Origin: Actinoplanes liguriensis
GTDB lineage: Bacteria; Actinomycetota; Actinomycetes; Mycobacteriales; Micromonosporaceae
NCBI GenBank assembly: GCA_000715855.1
Contig: KL571306.1
Location: 33,424 to 41,653 of the forward strand
DNA: 8,230 bases
Direction: 5' to 3'
Shown here: positions 1 through 6,437 of the stretch, piece after piece
How the letters are laid out: each line of letters opens with the position of its first letter
Position numbering within the stretch: the stretch's first letter is position 1
Notes under the pieces: model-generated
What the model was told of the DNA's origin: nothing
What the model saw: only the letters and a program-made list of their open reading frames with translations
Databases searched by the model: none
Position numbers and translations under genes: made by a program

Positions 1-123
1 ACGAATAACCACGCTGAGAACCAGCCGAAAAACCCGAGCCGCGGCCGCAACCTCGCCCCGGCGCGGCTTGCGGTTTCTGGCTGGGCGTGACCGTGGTTAT
101 GAGGGACGAATAACCACGGTGAG
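1..123. repeat. Composite imperfect palindromic repeat with ATAACCACG cores
   Basis: Seen directly: the core ATAACCACG occurs at 5-13 and 110-118 on the plus strand and inverted at 92-100. The arms 5-43 and 62-100 form an imperfect inverted repeat, about 29 of 39 positions matching, around an 18-nt centre. A second, perfect 11-bp inverted repeat pairs 90-100 with 110-120 across a 9-nt spacer. The block 1-18 recurs directly at 106-123 with one mismatch, and a CGCGGCCGCA block at 40-49 recurs at 144-153, so the unit looks partly tandem with a period near 105 bp. The AT-containing cores stand out in a GC-rich background. There is no ORF or transposase gene, so this may be a dispersed intergenic repeat, a small non-autonomous element or a regulator binding array. 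The left edge is cut by the window, so the full extent is unknown. Confidence 0.7.
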
Positions 124-355
124 CGCCAGCTGGGGGCGTGAGGCGCGGCCGCAGGCTGGACCCGGGTGGGGTTGCGGAGTGTCGTGGGGGCGGGCGGGGA
201 CCGGGCAACGCCGGATGGGCGCGGGGCGGGCCGGCACCGGGATCTGGTCGCGTGAGTGGACCAGGGGGTGGGGGTGCGGTTGGGGCGTTGCTAGGTCGTA
301 CTGCGGAAAGGTGCTGGAAGCGGGAAGCGTGGCCGGCGGCAGCGTGCCTGGTCTT
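124..355. other. Gene-free G-rich intergenic stretch with quadruplex motifs
   Basis: No credible gene is seen on either strand. The open frames crossing it read as Arg/Gly-rich low-complexity protein without family motifs. The plus strand is strongly G-rich. Positions 186-205 carry four G-runs of at least three separated by loops of 1-3 nt, a canonical G-quadruplex pattern. Less regular runs follow at 217-241 (one loop is 8 nt) and 264-285. The stretch lies just beyond the stop codon of the minus-strand DUF3000 gene, so the RNA read through from that gene would be C-rich here. Confidence 0.55.
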
Positions 356-928
356 TCAGGAAGCCGGAGCGCGGTGGCGGTCGGTGAGGGACGAGACGCC
401 GGGCGGCGGCAGGCCGGCGGTGGACGCCAGCATGGCGCACCAGCCGCGCAGGTGGGCGGTGAAGTCGCCGGAGACCGGGGTCCACGAGGCGCGGACCTCG
501 AGATCGGCCGTGGGGGCGGGGCCGGCGAGCTCGCCGAAGCGGGTCGAGGCGGTCTCGGTGACCGTGCCGCCGATCGCGGTGTAGGACGCGGAGAACTGCT
601 CCAGCGCGTCGGTCAGCCAGGTCCAGGCGACCGCGGGCAGCAGCGGGTCGGTGGCCAGGTCGGGCTCGAGCTCGGCCGTGACCAGGGTGACCAGGCGCAG
701 GTCGCCACGCCACTGCTCGTGGCCGGCCGGGTCGTGCAGGAGGATGAGGCGGCCGCTGGCGACCTCGTCACCGGAGCGAAGGACGGTTGCGCTGAGTGCG
801 AACGAGTACGGCGCGAGCCGCTGCGGCGCGGCGATCTCCTCGAGCAGGATCTCGGGCCGTGGCGAGTCCGCGCGCAACGCGGCCACCGCGCGGGTGAACG
901 CCTCGGGAACAGCGGAGGGGGACGCCAT
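356..928 (-). CDS. DUF3000 family protein
   Basis: Encodes 190 aa, read from an ATG at 926-928 as [20 protein letters not shown]. The N-terminal phrase [20 protein letters not shown] and the following mixed strand/helix sequence match the actinobacterial DUF3000 family as I know it; its biochemical function is unknown. No signal peptide or membrane segment is visible, so it is probably cytoplasmic. The frame stays open upstream to 1354, but that extension lies antisense to hemE and looks unlike the family, so I chose the internal ATG. There is no Shine-Dalgarno sequence. The hexamer TACTCT (935-940) ends six bases before the ATG, which would place transcription initiation on the start codon (leaderless mRNA, inferred). 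The gene is divergent from hemE, an arrangement I recall from other actinomycetes. Confidence 0.85.
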   Translation of the reverse strand: MASPSAVPEAFTRAVAALRADSPRPEILLEEIAAPQRLAPYSFALSATVLRSGDEVASGRLILLHDPAGHEQWRGDLRLVTLVTAELEPDLATDPLLPAVAWTWLTDALEQFSASYTAIGGTVTETASTRFGELAGPAPTADLEVRASWTPVSGDFTAHLRGWCAMLASTAGLPPPGVSSLTDRHRAPAS

Positions 929-934
929 GGGGGA

Positions 935-940
935 AGAGTA
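935..940 (-). promoter_or_regulatory. Putative -10 hexamer for DUF3000, leaderless geometry
   Basis: On the minus strand TACTCT fits the actinobacterial TAnnnT -10 pattern. Six bases separate it from the A of the ATG at 928, so the expected transcription start coincides with the start codon. No convincing -35 box is seen 17-18 bp upstream, and there is no GGAGG-like ribosome site. Confidence 0.45.
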
Positions 941-998
941 TGCCGATCTACGCCCCGGCCGCCGTTGCCGCGCCGCCGAGGCTTCTTCACTCACGTGG

Positions 999-1004
999 CA
1001 CGAT
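999..1004 (+). promoter_or_regulatory. Possible -10 hexamer for hemE, leaderless geometry
   Basis: CACGAT keeps the A at position 2 and T at position 6 of a -10 box and lies six bases before the GTG at 1011. The same spacing is seen at the DUF3000 start on the other strand of this 82-bp divergent interval. No Shine-Dalgarno sequence precedes hemE. A CACGTG palindrome sits just upstream at 992-997; its role is unknown. The match is weaker than the other -10 candidates here because the first base is C. Confidence 0.3.
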
Positions 1005-1010
1005 GACCCG

Positions 1011-2045
1011 GTGACGGTTCTCGAGGATTCCGCCTTCGTCCGCGCGTGCCGGGGACTGCCCGGCCCGCACACGCCGGTCTGGTTCATGCGGCAGGCCGGG
1101 CGCTCGCTCCCGGAGTACCGGAAGGTTCGCGAGGGGATTCCGATGCTGGAGTCGTGCCGCCGGCCGGATCTGGTAACCGAGATCACCCTGCAGCCGGTCC
1201 GCCGGCACAACGTGGACGCCGCGATCCTGTACAGCGACATCGTGGTGCCGATCGCCGCGGCCGGCGTCGACCTGGACATCGTGCCCGGCACCGGCCCGGT
1301 CGTCGCCACGCCGGTGCGTTCCGGCAAGGACCTGGAGCGGCTGCGGCCGATCACCGAGGGTGACGTCTCCTATGTCGCCGAGGCGGTCCGGCTGCTCGTC
1401 GCCGAGCTCGGCAGCACGCCCCTGATCGGGTTCGCCGGTGCGCCGTTCACGCTGGCCAGCTACCTGATCGAGGGCGGCCCGTCGAGGACCTACCTCAAGA
1501 CCAAGGCGATGATGTACGGCGATCCGGAGCTCTGGGACGCGCTGATGTCCCGCCTCGCGGAGATCACGCTGGCGTTCCTGCGCATCCAGGTGGCCGCGGG
1601 GGTGAGCGCGGTCCAGCTGTTCGACTCGTGGGCCGGCGCGCTGTCCGAGGCGGACTACCGGCAGCACGTCATGCCGTACTCGGCTTCCGTGCTGCGCGGG
1701 CTGCTCGACGCCGGCGTGCCGCGGATCCACTTCGGGGTCGGCACCGGCGTGCTGCTGGAGGCGATGGGCGAGGCCGGCGCGGACGTGGTCGGCGTCGACT
1801 GGCGCACCCCGCTGGACGTGGCGACCAAGCGGATCGGGCCGGACCGCGCGGTGCAGGGCAACCTGGACCCGGCGATCCTGTTCGCCGGGTGGGACGTCGT
1901 GGAGCGCGAGGCCCGGCGGGTGCTGGCGCAGGGGCAGTCGGCGCCCGGGCACGTGTTCAATCTCGGTCACGGCGTGATGCCGGAGACCGATCCGGAGATC
2001 CTCACGCGGCTCACCGCCCTGGTTCACGAGGTCTCCGCGCGGTAG
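1011..2045 (+). CDS. hemE: Uroporphyrinogen decarboxylase
   Basis: A 344-aa cytoplasmic enzyme that removes the four acetate carboxyls of uroporphyrinogen III to give coproporphyrinogen III. Family signatures are clear: the N-terminal [12 protein letters not shown] (residues 26-37) with the substrate-binding arginines, [11 protein letters not shown] with the key aspartate at D76, [17 protein letters not shown], and the C-terminal [12 protein letters not shown] with conserved H320. Serine in RQAGRS replaces the tyrosine of the E. coli enzyme, which I recall as usual in actinobacteria. The GTG at 1011 gives a normal-length protein; the frame is open further upstream, but that part overlaps the DUF3000 gene and lacks family sequence. 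An out-of-frame ATG at 1003 stops after three codons. It is the first gene of a haem cluster with cgoX and hemQ, 88 bp before cgoX with no clear new promoter between them. Confidence 0.97.
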   Translation: MTVLEDSAFVRACRGLPGPHTPVWFMRQAGRSLPEYRKVREGIPMLESCRRPDLVTEITLQPVRRHNVDAAILYSDIVVPIAAAGVDLDIVPGTGPVVATPVRSGKDLERLRPITEGDVSYVAEAVRLLVAELGSTPLIGFAGAPFTLASYLIEGGPSRTYLKTKAMMYGDPELWDALMSRLAEITLAFLRIQVAAGVSAVQLFDSWAGALSEADYRQHVMPYSASVLRGLLDAGVPRIHFGVGTGVLLEAMGEAGADVVGVDWRTPLDVATKRIGPDRAVQGNLDPAILFAGWDVVEREARRVLAQGQSAPGHVFNLGHGVMPETDPEILTRLTALVHEVSAR

Positions 2046-2054
2046 AGGCTTGCG

Positions 2055-2087
2055 GCCCGTGTCGCTTCCGGCCTGTGTCACACGGGC
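2055..2087 (+). other. Inverted repeat between hemE and cgoX
   Basis: GCCCGTGT (2055-2062) and ACACGGGC (2080-2087) are perfect 8-bp inverted arms around a 17-nt loop. A smaller overlapping dyad, CCTGTGTCACACGGG (2072-2086), shares the right arm. It could be an mRNA hairpin that tunes expression between the two haem genes, or an operator. No T-run follows, so it does not look like a classical intrinsic terminator. Confidence 0.35.
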
Positions 2088-2133
2088 TGACCCCACTGGC
2101 CGGCGGCCGGTCCGGCCTGGGAGGGTGAGGAAC

Positions 2134-3475
2134 GTGCGTAAACGGATCGCGGTCATCGGCGGCGGCATCGCCGGCCTGGCGGCTGCCGTGCGCCTGCGGG
2201 ACGTCCTCCCGCCGGACACCGAGATCATCGTGTACGAGCAGAGCGGCGTCCTGGGCGGCAAGCTCCGCACCGGCGAGCTGGCCGGTGTCCCGGTCGAGCG
2301 CGGCGCCGAGTCGTTCCTGAACGGGGCTCCCGACGGCGGCGAGTCCGCGGCGGTGGCCTTCGCCCGCCGGGTCGGGCTCGGTGACGCGCTGGTGCACCCG
2401 GCCGCGCAGCCGGCCGCGCTGGCGATCGGTGGCACGCTGACCCGGGTCCCGGCCGGCACGCTCGTCGGCGTGCCCGGCGACCTGTCGACGCTGGACGGTG
2501 GCCCCGGGCGCGGACATCGCGGTCGGCGAGCTGGTCCGGTCGCGGTACGGCGCCGACGTGGTGGACCGGCTGGTCGACCCGATGCTCGGCGGGGTCTACG
2601 CGGGCCGCGCCGATCAACTGTCGCTGCGCGCCACGATGCCGCAGCTGGCCCGCACCGCCGAGACCGAGCACACGCTGCGCGGAGCGGTCCGGGCCGCCCA
2701 GGCGCTGAGCAAGCGCGTCCCCGGCCGGCCGATCTTCGCGGCCGTCGGCGGCGGGATGAGCCGGCTGATCGGTGCGGCGGCGACCGCGGCCCGGGCCCGG
2801 ATCAGCCTGGGGCTGCCGGTGCGCGAGATCGTCCGTTCCGGCAGCCGGTGGCACCTCGTGCTGGGTCCCGCGCCCGAGCCGCAGACCGACGACGTCGACG
2901 CCGTGATCCTGGCCGTGCCGGCGAAACCGGCCGCCCGCCTGCTGATCGACGTCGCGCCGGCCGCCGCGGCCGCGATCGGCGGGCTGGAGTATGCGAGCGT
3001 CGCCCTCGTCGGGATCGCCCTGCCGCCCGGCACCCCGCTGCCCGAGCTGTCCGGCTTCCTGGTCCCGCCGGGCGAGGGCACGCTCGTCAAGGCGGCCACG
3101 TTCTTCACCCGTAAATGGCCGCACCTGGGCGGGCCGGAGGCTCCGGTGATCGTGCGGGCCTCGCTCGGCCGGGCCGGCGAGGAGGAGCGGCTGCACCTCA
3201 GCGACCAGGCGCTGCTCGAGATCGCGCACAAAGAGCTGGGCGAGCTGGCCGGTGGGGAGTTGCCGCCGGCGGTCGCGTCGTGGATCCAGCGCTGGGGCGG
3301 TGGCCTGCCGCAGTATGCGCCGGGCCATACCGACCGGGTGCGGGCGGCGCGGGAAGCGCTGCCCCCGGGGCTGGCGGTGGCCGGCGCGGCGCTGGACGGT
3401 GTGGGCATCCCGGTCTGTGTGGCCAGTGGCGAGGCGGCGGCTGATGACGTGAGCAAGTATTTGGAGGCATTGTGA
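2134..3475 (+). pseudogene. cgoX (hemY): Coproporphyrinogen III/protoporphyrinogen oxidase, frame-disrupted
   Basis: A FAD-dependent oxidase; in Actinobacteria the HemY-type enzyme oxidises coproporphyrinogen III to coproporphyrin III. The 5' part starts at GTG 2134, with GGGAGG at 2119-2124, and reads RKRIAVIGGGIAGLAAAVRL (FAD Rossmann motif), then VYEQSGVLGGKLRTGEL and VGVPGDLSTLDG to about residue 122. The rest of the enzyme is in the frame one base later: GADIAVGELVRSRYGADVVD, LVDPMLGGVYAGRAD, GGGMSRLI, and the C-terminal flavin-binding segment [20 protein letters not shown], ending at 3473-3475. The switch falls near 2494-2502. Joined, it gives about 446 residues, and the linker expected between GDLSTLDG and GADIAVGE is shorter than in relatives I remember. 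A small out-of-frame deletion or a sequence/assembly error is more likely than programmed frameshifting. A GTG at 2498 opens the second frame but would lack the FAD motif. Identity is secure; whether the gene is functional is not. Confidence 0.85.
3463..3467 (+). promoter_or_regulatory. Shine-Dalgarno deciding the hemQ start
   Basis: A perfect GGAGG four bases before the GTG at 3472. It lies inside the last codons of cgoX and fixes the hemQ start at the GTGA overlap, pointing to translational coupling. Confidence 0.75.
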
Positions 3476-4176
3476 GTGAGCAGCAGAGCAACGCGGCGCG
3501 GATCAACGAGCTGAACGCCACGATCCGGTACACGATGTGGTCGGTCTTCCGGGCGTCGAGCCCGCTGCCGGCGCTGCGCGACGAGCTGGCCGGTGAGGTC
3601 GACACGCTCTTCGAGCAGCTCGCGGCGAAGGACGTGACGATCCGGGGCACCTACGACGTGTCCGGGCTGCGCGCCGACGCGGACGTGATGATCTGGTGGC
3701 ACTCCAGCGACCCGGACGCGCTGCAGGAGGCGTACTCGCTGTTCCGCCGCACCGCGTTCGGCCGGCACCTGACCCCGGTCTGGTCGCAGATGGCGCTGCA
3801 CCGGCCGGCCGAGTTCAACAAGAGCCACCTGCCGGCGTTCCTGGCCGGTGAGGAGGCGCGGCCGTACATCTGCGTGTACCCGTTCGTCCGCTCCTACGAG
3901 TGGTACCTGCTGCCCGACGAGGAGCGCCGGGACATGCTCGCCGAGCACGGCCGGCAGGCCCGGGGGTACCCGGACGTGCGGGCGAACACGGTGGCGTCGT
4001 TCGCGCTCGGCGACTACGAGTGGATGCTGGCGTTCGAGGCCGACGAGCTGCACCGGATCGTGGACCTGATGCGCGACCTGCGGGCGTCGCGGGCGCGCCG
4101 GCACGTTCGCGAGGAGGTGCCGTTCTACACCGGGCGGCGCCGCTCGGTCGCGGAGCTCGCCGCTAGCCTTCCGTGA
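3472..4176 (+). CDS. hemQ (chdC): Coprohaem decarboxylase (chlorite dismutase-like)
   Basis: A 234-aa enzyme that uses peroxide to decarboxylate coprohaem III stepwise through harderohaem to haem b, the last step of the coproporphyrin-dependent pathway. It has the actinobacterial HemQ pattern: [11 protein letters not shown] near the N-terminus, the catalytic tyrosine in [14 protein letters not shown] (Y136, with W144 close by), distal H119 in NKSHLP, and proximal haem-ligand H159 in [12 protein letters not shown]. These positions are each one higher than the residues I recall for the Corynebacterium diphtheriae enzyme (Y135, W143, H118, H158). The arginine R140 sits where Firmicutes enzymes have a lysine. 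The start overlaps the cgoX stop by four bases after a GGAGG. The 3' end overlaps the convergent ElaA-type gene by 14 bp. The protein looks complete. Confidence 0.96.
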   Translation: MSEQQSNAARINELNATIRYTMWSVFRASSPLPALRDELAGEVDTLFEQLAAKDVTIRGTYDVSGLRADADVMIWWHSSDPDALQEAYSLFRRTAFGRHLTPVWSQMALHRPAEFNKSHLPAFLAGEEARPYICVYPFVRSYEWYLLPDEERRDMLAEHGRQARGYPDVRANTVASFALGDYEWMLAFEADELHRIVDLMRDLRASRARRHVREEVPFYTGRRRSVAELAASLP

Positions 4177-4618
4177 CCTTCCGGCTCATGGGTACGTGGG
4201 GGATGCCGTCCTCCACGTACTCGGGGCCGGTCGCCTCGAAGCCGAACTTCGCGTAGAAGCCGGTCAGGTAGGACTGGGCGTCCAGCACGCTCGGCCGGTG
4301 ACCGATGATCTCCAGGGCGTGCTCCATCAGCCGCCCGGCCAATCCGGAGCCCCGGGCCGACTTCGCGGTCACGACCCGGCCGATGCGTTCCACCCCATGG
4401 TCATCGAGAATCCGCAGATAGGCCCGAACTTCCCGATCACGGGAGAACCATAGGTGTCGGGTACCGGGTTCGGTGTCGCGACCGTCCAGGTCGGGGTAGG
4501 CACATTCCTGCTCCACCACGAACACGTCGCTGCGCAGGCGCAGGATGTCGTAGAGCGTCACGGCGGGCAGGTCGCGGAACGAGGCCACACGGAGCTCGTC
4601 GTGCGGTTCAGGGTGCAT
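4163..4618 (-). CDS. ElaA-type GNAT N-acetyltransferase
   Basis: A 151-aa protein from the ATG at 4616-4618; a GTG at 4624 would add two residues. Family features: [21 protein letters not shown] (about residues 28-48) typical of ElaA, the acetyl-CoA pyrophosphate-binding loop [16 protein letters not shown] (about 83-98), [13 protein letters not shown] (115-127) and the C-terminal EDGIPHVPM. ElaA proteins are small cytoplasmic GNAT acetyltransferases; the natural substrate is not established, so none is assigned here. I prefer the ATG because the -10-like TACGCT (4625-4630) is exactly six bases from it and no Shine-Dalgarno is present, which suggests leaderless translation. The gene converges on hemQ with a 14-bp overlap and is divergent from the small CBM48-like gene. 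Confidence 0.9.
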   Translation of the reverse strand: MHPEPHDELRVASFRDLPAVTLYDILRLRSDVFVVEQECAYPDLDGRDTEPGTRHLWFSRDREVRAYLRILDDHGVERIGRVVTAKSARGSGLAGRLMEHALEIIGHRPSVLDAQSYLTGFYAKFGFEATGPEYVEDGIPHVPMSRKVTEG

Positions 4619-4624
4619 CGGCAC

Positions 4625-4630
4625 AGCGTA
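4625..4630 (-). promoter_or_regulatory. Putative -10 hexamer for the ElaA-type gene
   Basis: TACGCT on the minus strand fits TAnnnT and is followed by six bases and then the ATG at 4618. The expected transcription start would be the ATG itself. This argues for the ATG over the GTG at 4624, which directly abuts the hexamer and would lie upstream of the start site. Confidence 0.45.
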
Positions 4631-4691
4631 GAGCGGCGCGTCGTCACCCCGTGACCGGTCCCGCTGTTGTAGTGATGGGGCTACGGCCGGT

Positions 4692-4696
4692 GGAGG
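4692..4696 (+). promoter_or_regulatory. Shine-Dalgarno of the CBM48-like gene
   Basis: A perfect GGAGG five bases before the ATG at 4702. It selects this start over the in-frame upstream starts at 4651 and 4675, which have no ribosome site. Confidence 0.75.
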
Positions 4697-4701
4697 ACGC
4701 C

Positions 4702-4956
4702 ATGATCAAACGCAGCAAACTGTTCGGTACCAAGACGCGGGTGACCTTTACCCTTCCGGCGGATCAGCCGTCCGGAGTGGTCAGCGTGGTGGGCACCTTC
4801 AACGACTGGCAGCCGGGCAAACACGAGCTGCAGGTGCGCCGCAACGGCACCCGGTCCGTGAGCGTCCCGCTGGAGCCGGGCGACTACCGGTTCCGCTACC
4901 TGGCCACCGGTGGCGTCTGGTTCGACGACCCGGAGGGCAGCGAACTCCGCCTATAA
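4702..4956 (+). CDS. Small isoamylase early-set/CBM48-like protein
   Basis: An 84-aa single-domain protein starting MIKRSKLFGTKTRVTFTLPA. The phrases VSVVGTFNDWQPGKHEL and LEPGDYRFRYLATGGVWFDD are the hallmark of the early-set/AMPK-beta-type glycogen-binding fold (CBM48): a strand, then G-x-FNDW, then the Y-x-F-R-Y strand. Stand-alone copies are common in actinomycetes; many relatives I recall run slightly longer, with an acidic, Asn/Gly-containing tail, so the ending DDPEGSELRL looks short. Function is unknown; binding to glycogen or another alpha-glucan is only suggested by the fold. There is no signal peptide or catalytic domain. It is divergent from the ElaA-type gene and followed 65 bp later by the WrbA-type gene on the same strand. 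Confidence 0.85.
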   Translation: MIKRSKLFGTKTRVTFTLPADQPSGVVSVVGTFNDWQPGKHELQVRRNGTRSVSVPLEPGDYRFRYLATGGVWFDDPEGSELRL

Positions 4957-5009
4957 ACGGCTCGGCCGACCCGCCGACGGGCTTTGCTTGGGCTGCAAGC
5001 TCGGGCTTC

Positions 5010-5017
5010 GGAGGGGG
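5010..5017 (+). promoter_or_regulatory. Shine-Dalgarno of the WrbA-type gene
   Basis: GGAGGGGG ends four bases before the GTG at 5022; counted from GGAGG the spacing is seven. This fixes the GTG start, which gives a normal WrbA N-terminus. Confidence 0.7.
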
Positions 5018-5021
5018 AATC

Positions 5022-5627
5022 GTGGCAGACGTCAAGCTGGCGATCATCTACTACTCGGCGACCGGCACCGTGCACGCGATGGCGCGCCGGCTCCAGGAGG
5101 CCGCCGAGAAGGCGGGCGCCGAGGTCCGTCTGCGCCAGGTCGCCGAGCTGGCCCCGCCGGAGGCGATCGCCTCGAACGCGGCGTGGAGCCAGCATTTCGA
5201 CACGACCAAGGACGAGCCACGGGCCACCGCGGACGACGTGGTGTGGGCGGACAGTGTGCTCTTCGGCACACCCACCCGGTACGGCAACGTGACCAGTCAG
5301 CTCAAGCAGTTCATCGACACGCTCGGGCCGCAGTGGGCGCAGGGGCTGCTGGCGAACAAGGCGTACGCCGGGTTCACCGCGTCGATGACCGAGCACGGCG
5401 GGCAGGAGTCGACGCTGCTGGCGCTCTACAACACGATCTACCACTTCGGCGGGGTGGTGGTGGCGCCCGGTTACACGGATCCGCTGAAGTTCGCGGACGG
5501 GAACCCGTACGGTGTCTCGCACGTCACGGGCGGGACGAACGACGCGCCGCTCACCGACGTGCAGTACGCCGCGCTGGATCACCTGGCGCGCCGCATCGTG
5601 TCGATCGGCGGCAAACTGCGCGCCTAG
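5022..5627 (+). CDS. wrbA: NAD(P)H:quinone oxidoreductase, WrbA flavodoxin-like
   Basis: A 201-aa cytoplasmic FMN protein of the WrbA type, expected to reduce quinones by two electrons with NAD(P)H and so avoid semiquinone radicals. The FMN phosphate loop is seen as IIYYSATGTVHAMA (residues 8-21). The isoalloxazine-contacting loop FGTPTRYGNVTSQLKQFID is at 81-99, the WrbA-specific TEHGGQESTLLAL at 123-135, and HFGGVVVAPGY followed by GNPYGVSHVTG at 141-170. Length matches the family (about 200 aa). It starts at GTG after a strong ribosome site. The TAG stop is immediately followed by the putative thyA -10 hexamer, so the thyA promoter region lies in the end of this gene. The name wrbA is by family; some annotators would call it flavodoxin family protein. 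Confidence 0.92.
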   Translation: MADVKLAIIYYSATGTVHAMARRLQEAAEKAGAEVRLRQVAELAPPEAIASNAAWSQHFDTTKDEPRATADDVVWADSVLFGTPTRYGNVTSQLKQFIDTLGPQWAQGLLANKAYAGFTASMTEHGGQESTLLALYNTIYHFGGVVVAPGYTDPLKFADGNPYGVSHVTGGTNDAPLTDVQYAALDHLARRIVSIGGKLRA

Positions 5628-5633
5628 TAGGTT
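5628..5633 (+). promoter_or_regulatory. Putative -10 hexamer for thyA, leaderless geometry
   Basis: TAGGTT matches TAnnnT, begins on the base after the wrbA stop codon and lies six bases before the thyA ATG at 5640. No GGAGG-like site precedes thyA, so a transcript starting at or next to the ATG is expected. No clear -35 box is seen in the end of wrbA. Confidence 0.5.
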
Positions 5634-5639
5634 CTCCGT

Positions 5640-6437
5640 ATGGCCGTTGACACCCAATACGAAGAGCTGCTCCGGCGGGTGCTGGAGACCGGGACCCCGA
5701 AGAGCGACCGGACCGGGACCGGCACTCGCAGCCTCTTCGGCGAGCGCCTGCGATACGACCTGTCCCAGGGGTTTCCGCTGATCACGACGAAGCGGGTGCA
5801 CTTCAAGTCGATTGCGGTGGAGCTGCTCTGGTTCCTGCGCGGCGAGACGAACGTGCAGTGGCTGCGGGACCAGGGCGTGACGATCTGGGACGAGTGGGCG
5901 TCGCCGACGGGGGAGCTCGGGCCGGTCTACGGCGTCCAGTGGCGGTCGTGGCCCACTCCGGACGGCCACATCGACCAGATCTCCGAAATCCTGGACACTT
6001 TGCGGAACAATCCGGACTCGCGCCGCATGATCGTCTCGGCCTGGAACGTCGGCGAGCTGGACAAAATGGCCCTGATGCCGTGCCACGCGATGTTCCAGTT
6101 CTACGTGGCCGACGGCCGGCTGAGCTGCCAGCTCTACCAGCGCAGCGCCGACCTGTTCCTCGGGGTGCCGTTCAACATCGCGTCGTACGCGCTGCTCACC
6201 CGCATGATCGCCGACCAGGTCGGGCTGATCCCGGGCGACTTCATCTGGGTCGGCGGGGACTGCCACATCTACGACAACCACGTCGAGCAGGTGACTGAGC
6301 AGATCGGCCGGGAAGCGTACCCGTTCCCGACTCTGGAGATCGCGCCCGCGAAGGACCTGTTCTCCTACCGCTACGAGGACTTCAGCGTCGTCGACTACCG
6401 GCACCACCCGGCGATCAAGGCGCCCGTCGCGGTATGA
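5640..6437 (+). CDS. thyA: Thymidylate synthase (ThyA)
   Basis: A 265-aa cytoplasmic enzyme that methylates dUMP to dTMP using methylene-tetrahydrofolate, releasing dihydrofolate. Length equals that of the E. coli enzyme (264 aa). Motifs: [13 protein letters not shown] with the phosphate-binding arginine (residues 22-34), [15 protein letters not shown] (61-75), WDEWA (83-87), the catalytic cysteine C148 in [33 protein letters not shown] with R168 and N179 contacting d[15 protein letters not shown] (206-217), and the C-terminus [11 protein letters not shown]208 in GDCHIY stands where E. coli has threonine, a non-catalytic difference. No Shine-Dalgarno; see the -10 candidate at 5628. It is coupled to the dihydrofolate reductase gene by an ATGA overlap. 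Confidence 0.98.
   Translation: MAVDTQYEELLRRVLETGTPKSDRTGTGTRSLFGERLRYDLSQGFPLITTKRVHFKSIAVELLWFLRGETNVQWLRDQGVTIWDEWASPTGELGPVYGVQWRSWPTPDGHIDQISEILDTLRNNPDSRRMIVSAWNVGELDKMALMPCHAMFQFYVADGRLSCQLYQRSADLFLGVPFNIASYALLTRMIADQVGLIPGDFIWVGGDCHIYDNHVEQVTEQIGREAYPFPTLEIAPAKDLFSYRYEDFSVVDYRHHPAIKAPVAV

Noticed and set aside
68..1006. Long plus-strand frames starting at 68 and 138
   Set aside because: The translation is Gly/Arg low complexity and later antisense to the DUF3000 gene; no ribosome site or motif supports a gene.
987..2459. 490-codon open frame on the minus strand across hemE
   Set aside because: It is antisense to a clear hemE, reads as Arg/Pro/His-rich sequence without family motifs, and is what high third-position GC produces opposite a real gene.
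2491..2505. Programmed +1 frameshift in cgoX
   Set aside because: No recognised slippery site with a stop codon or rare codon is present at the switch, and sequence seems to be missing there as well, which favours a deletion or sequence error.
2498..3475. Independent gene starting at GTG 2498
   Set aside because: Its product is the oxidase minus its FAD-binding N-terminus, and no ribosome site precedes it; it is better read as the 3' part of a disrupted cgoX.
2614..4104. 496-codon minus-strand frame opposite cgoX and hemQ
   Set aside because: It contains no family motif and mirrors the codon bias of the plus-strand genes.
4970..5000. Possible terminator hairpins after the CBM48-like gene (CCCG/CGGG at 4970-4981; GCTTG/CAAGC at 4986-5000)
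   Set aside because: Stems of only 4-5 bp and no T-run; too weak to call in GC-rich DNA.
4896..6407. 503-codon open frame on the minus strand across wrbA and thyA
   Set aside because: Antisense shadow of two well-recognised genes; the sequence is Arg/Val/Asp-rich and has no recognisable domain.
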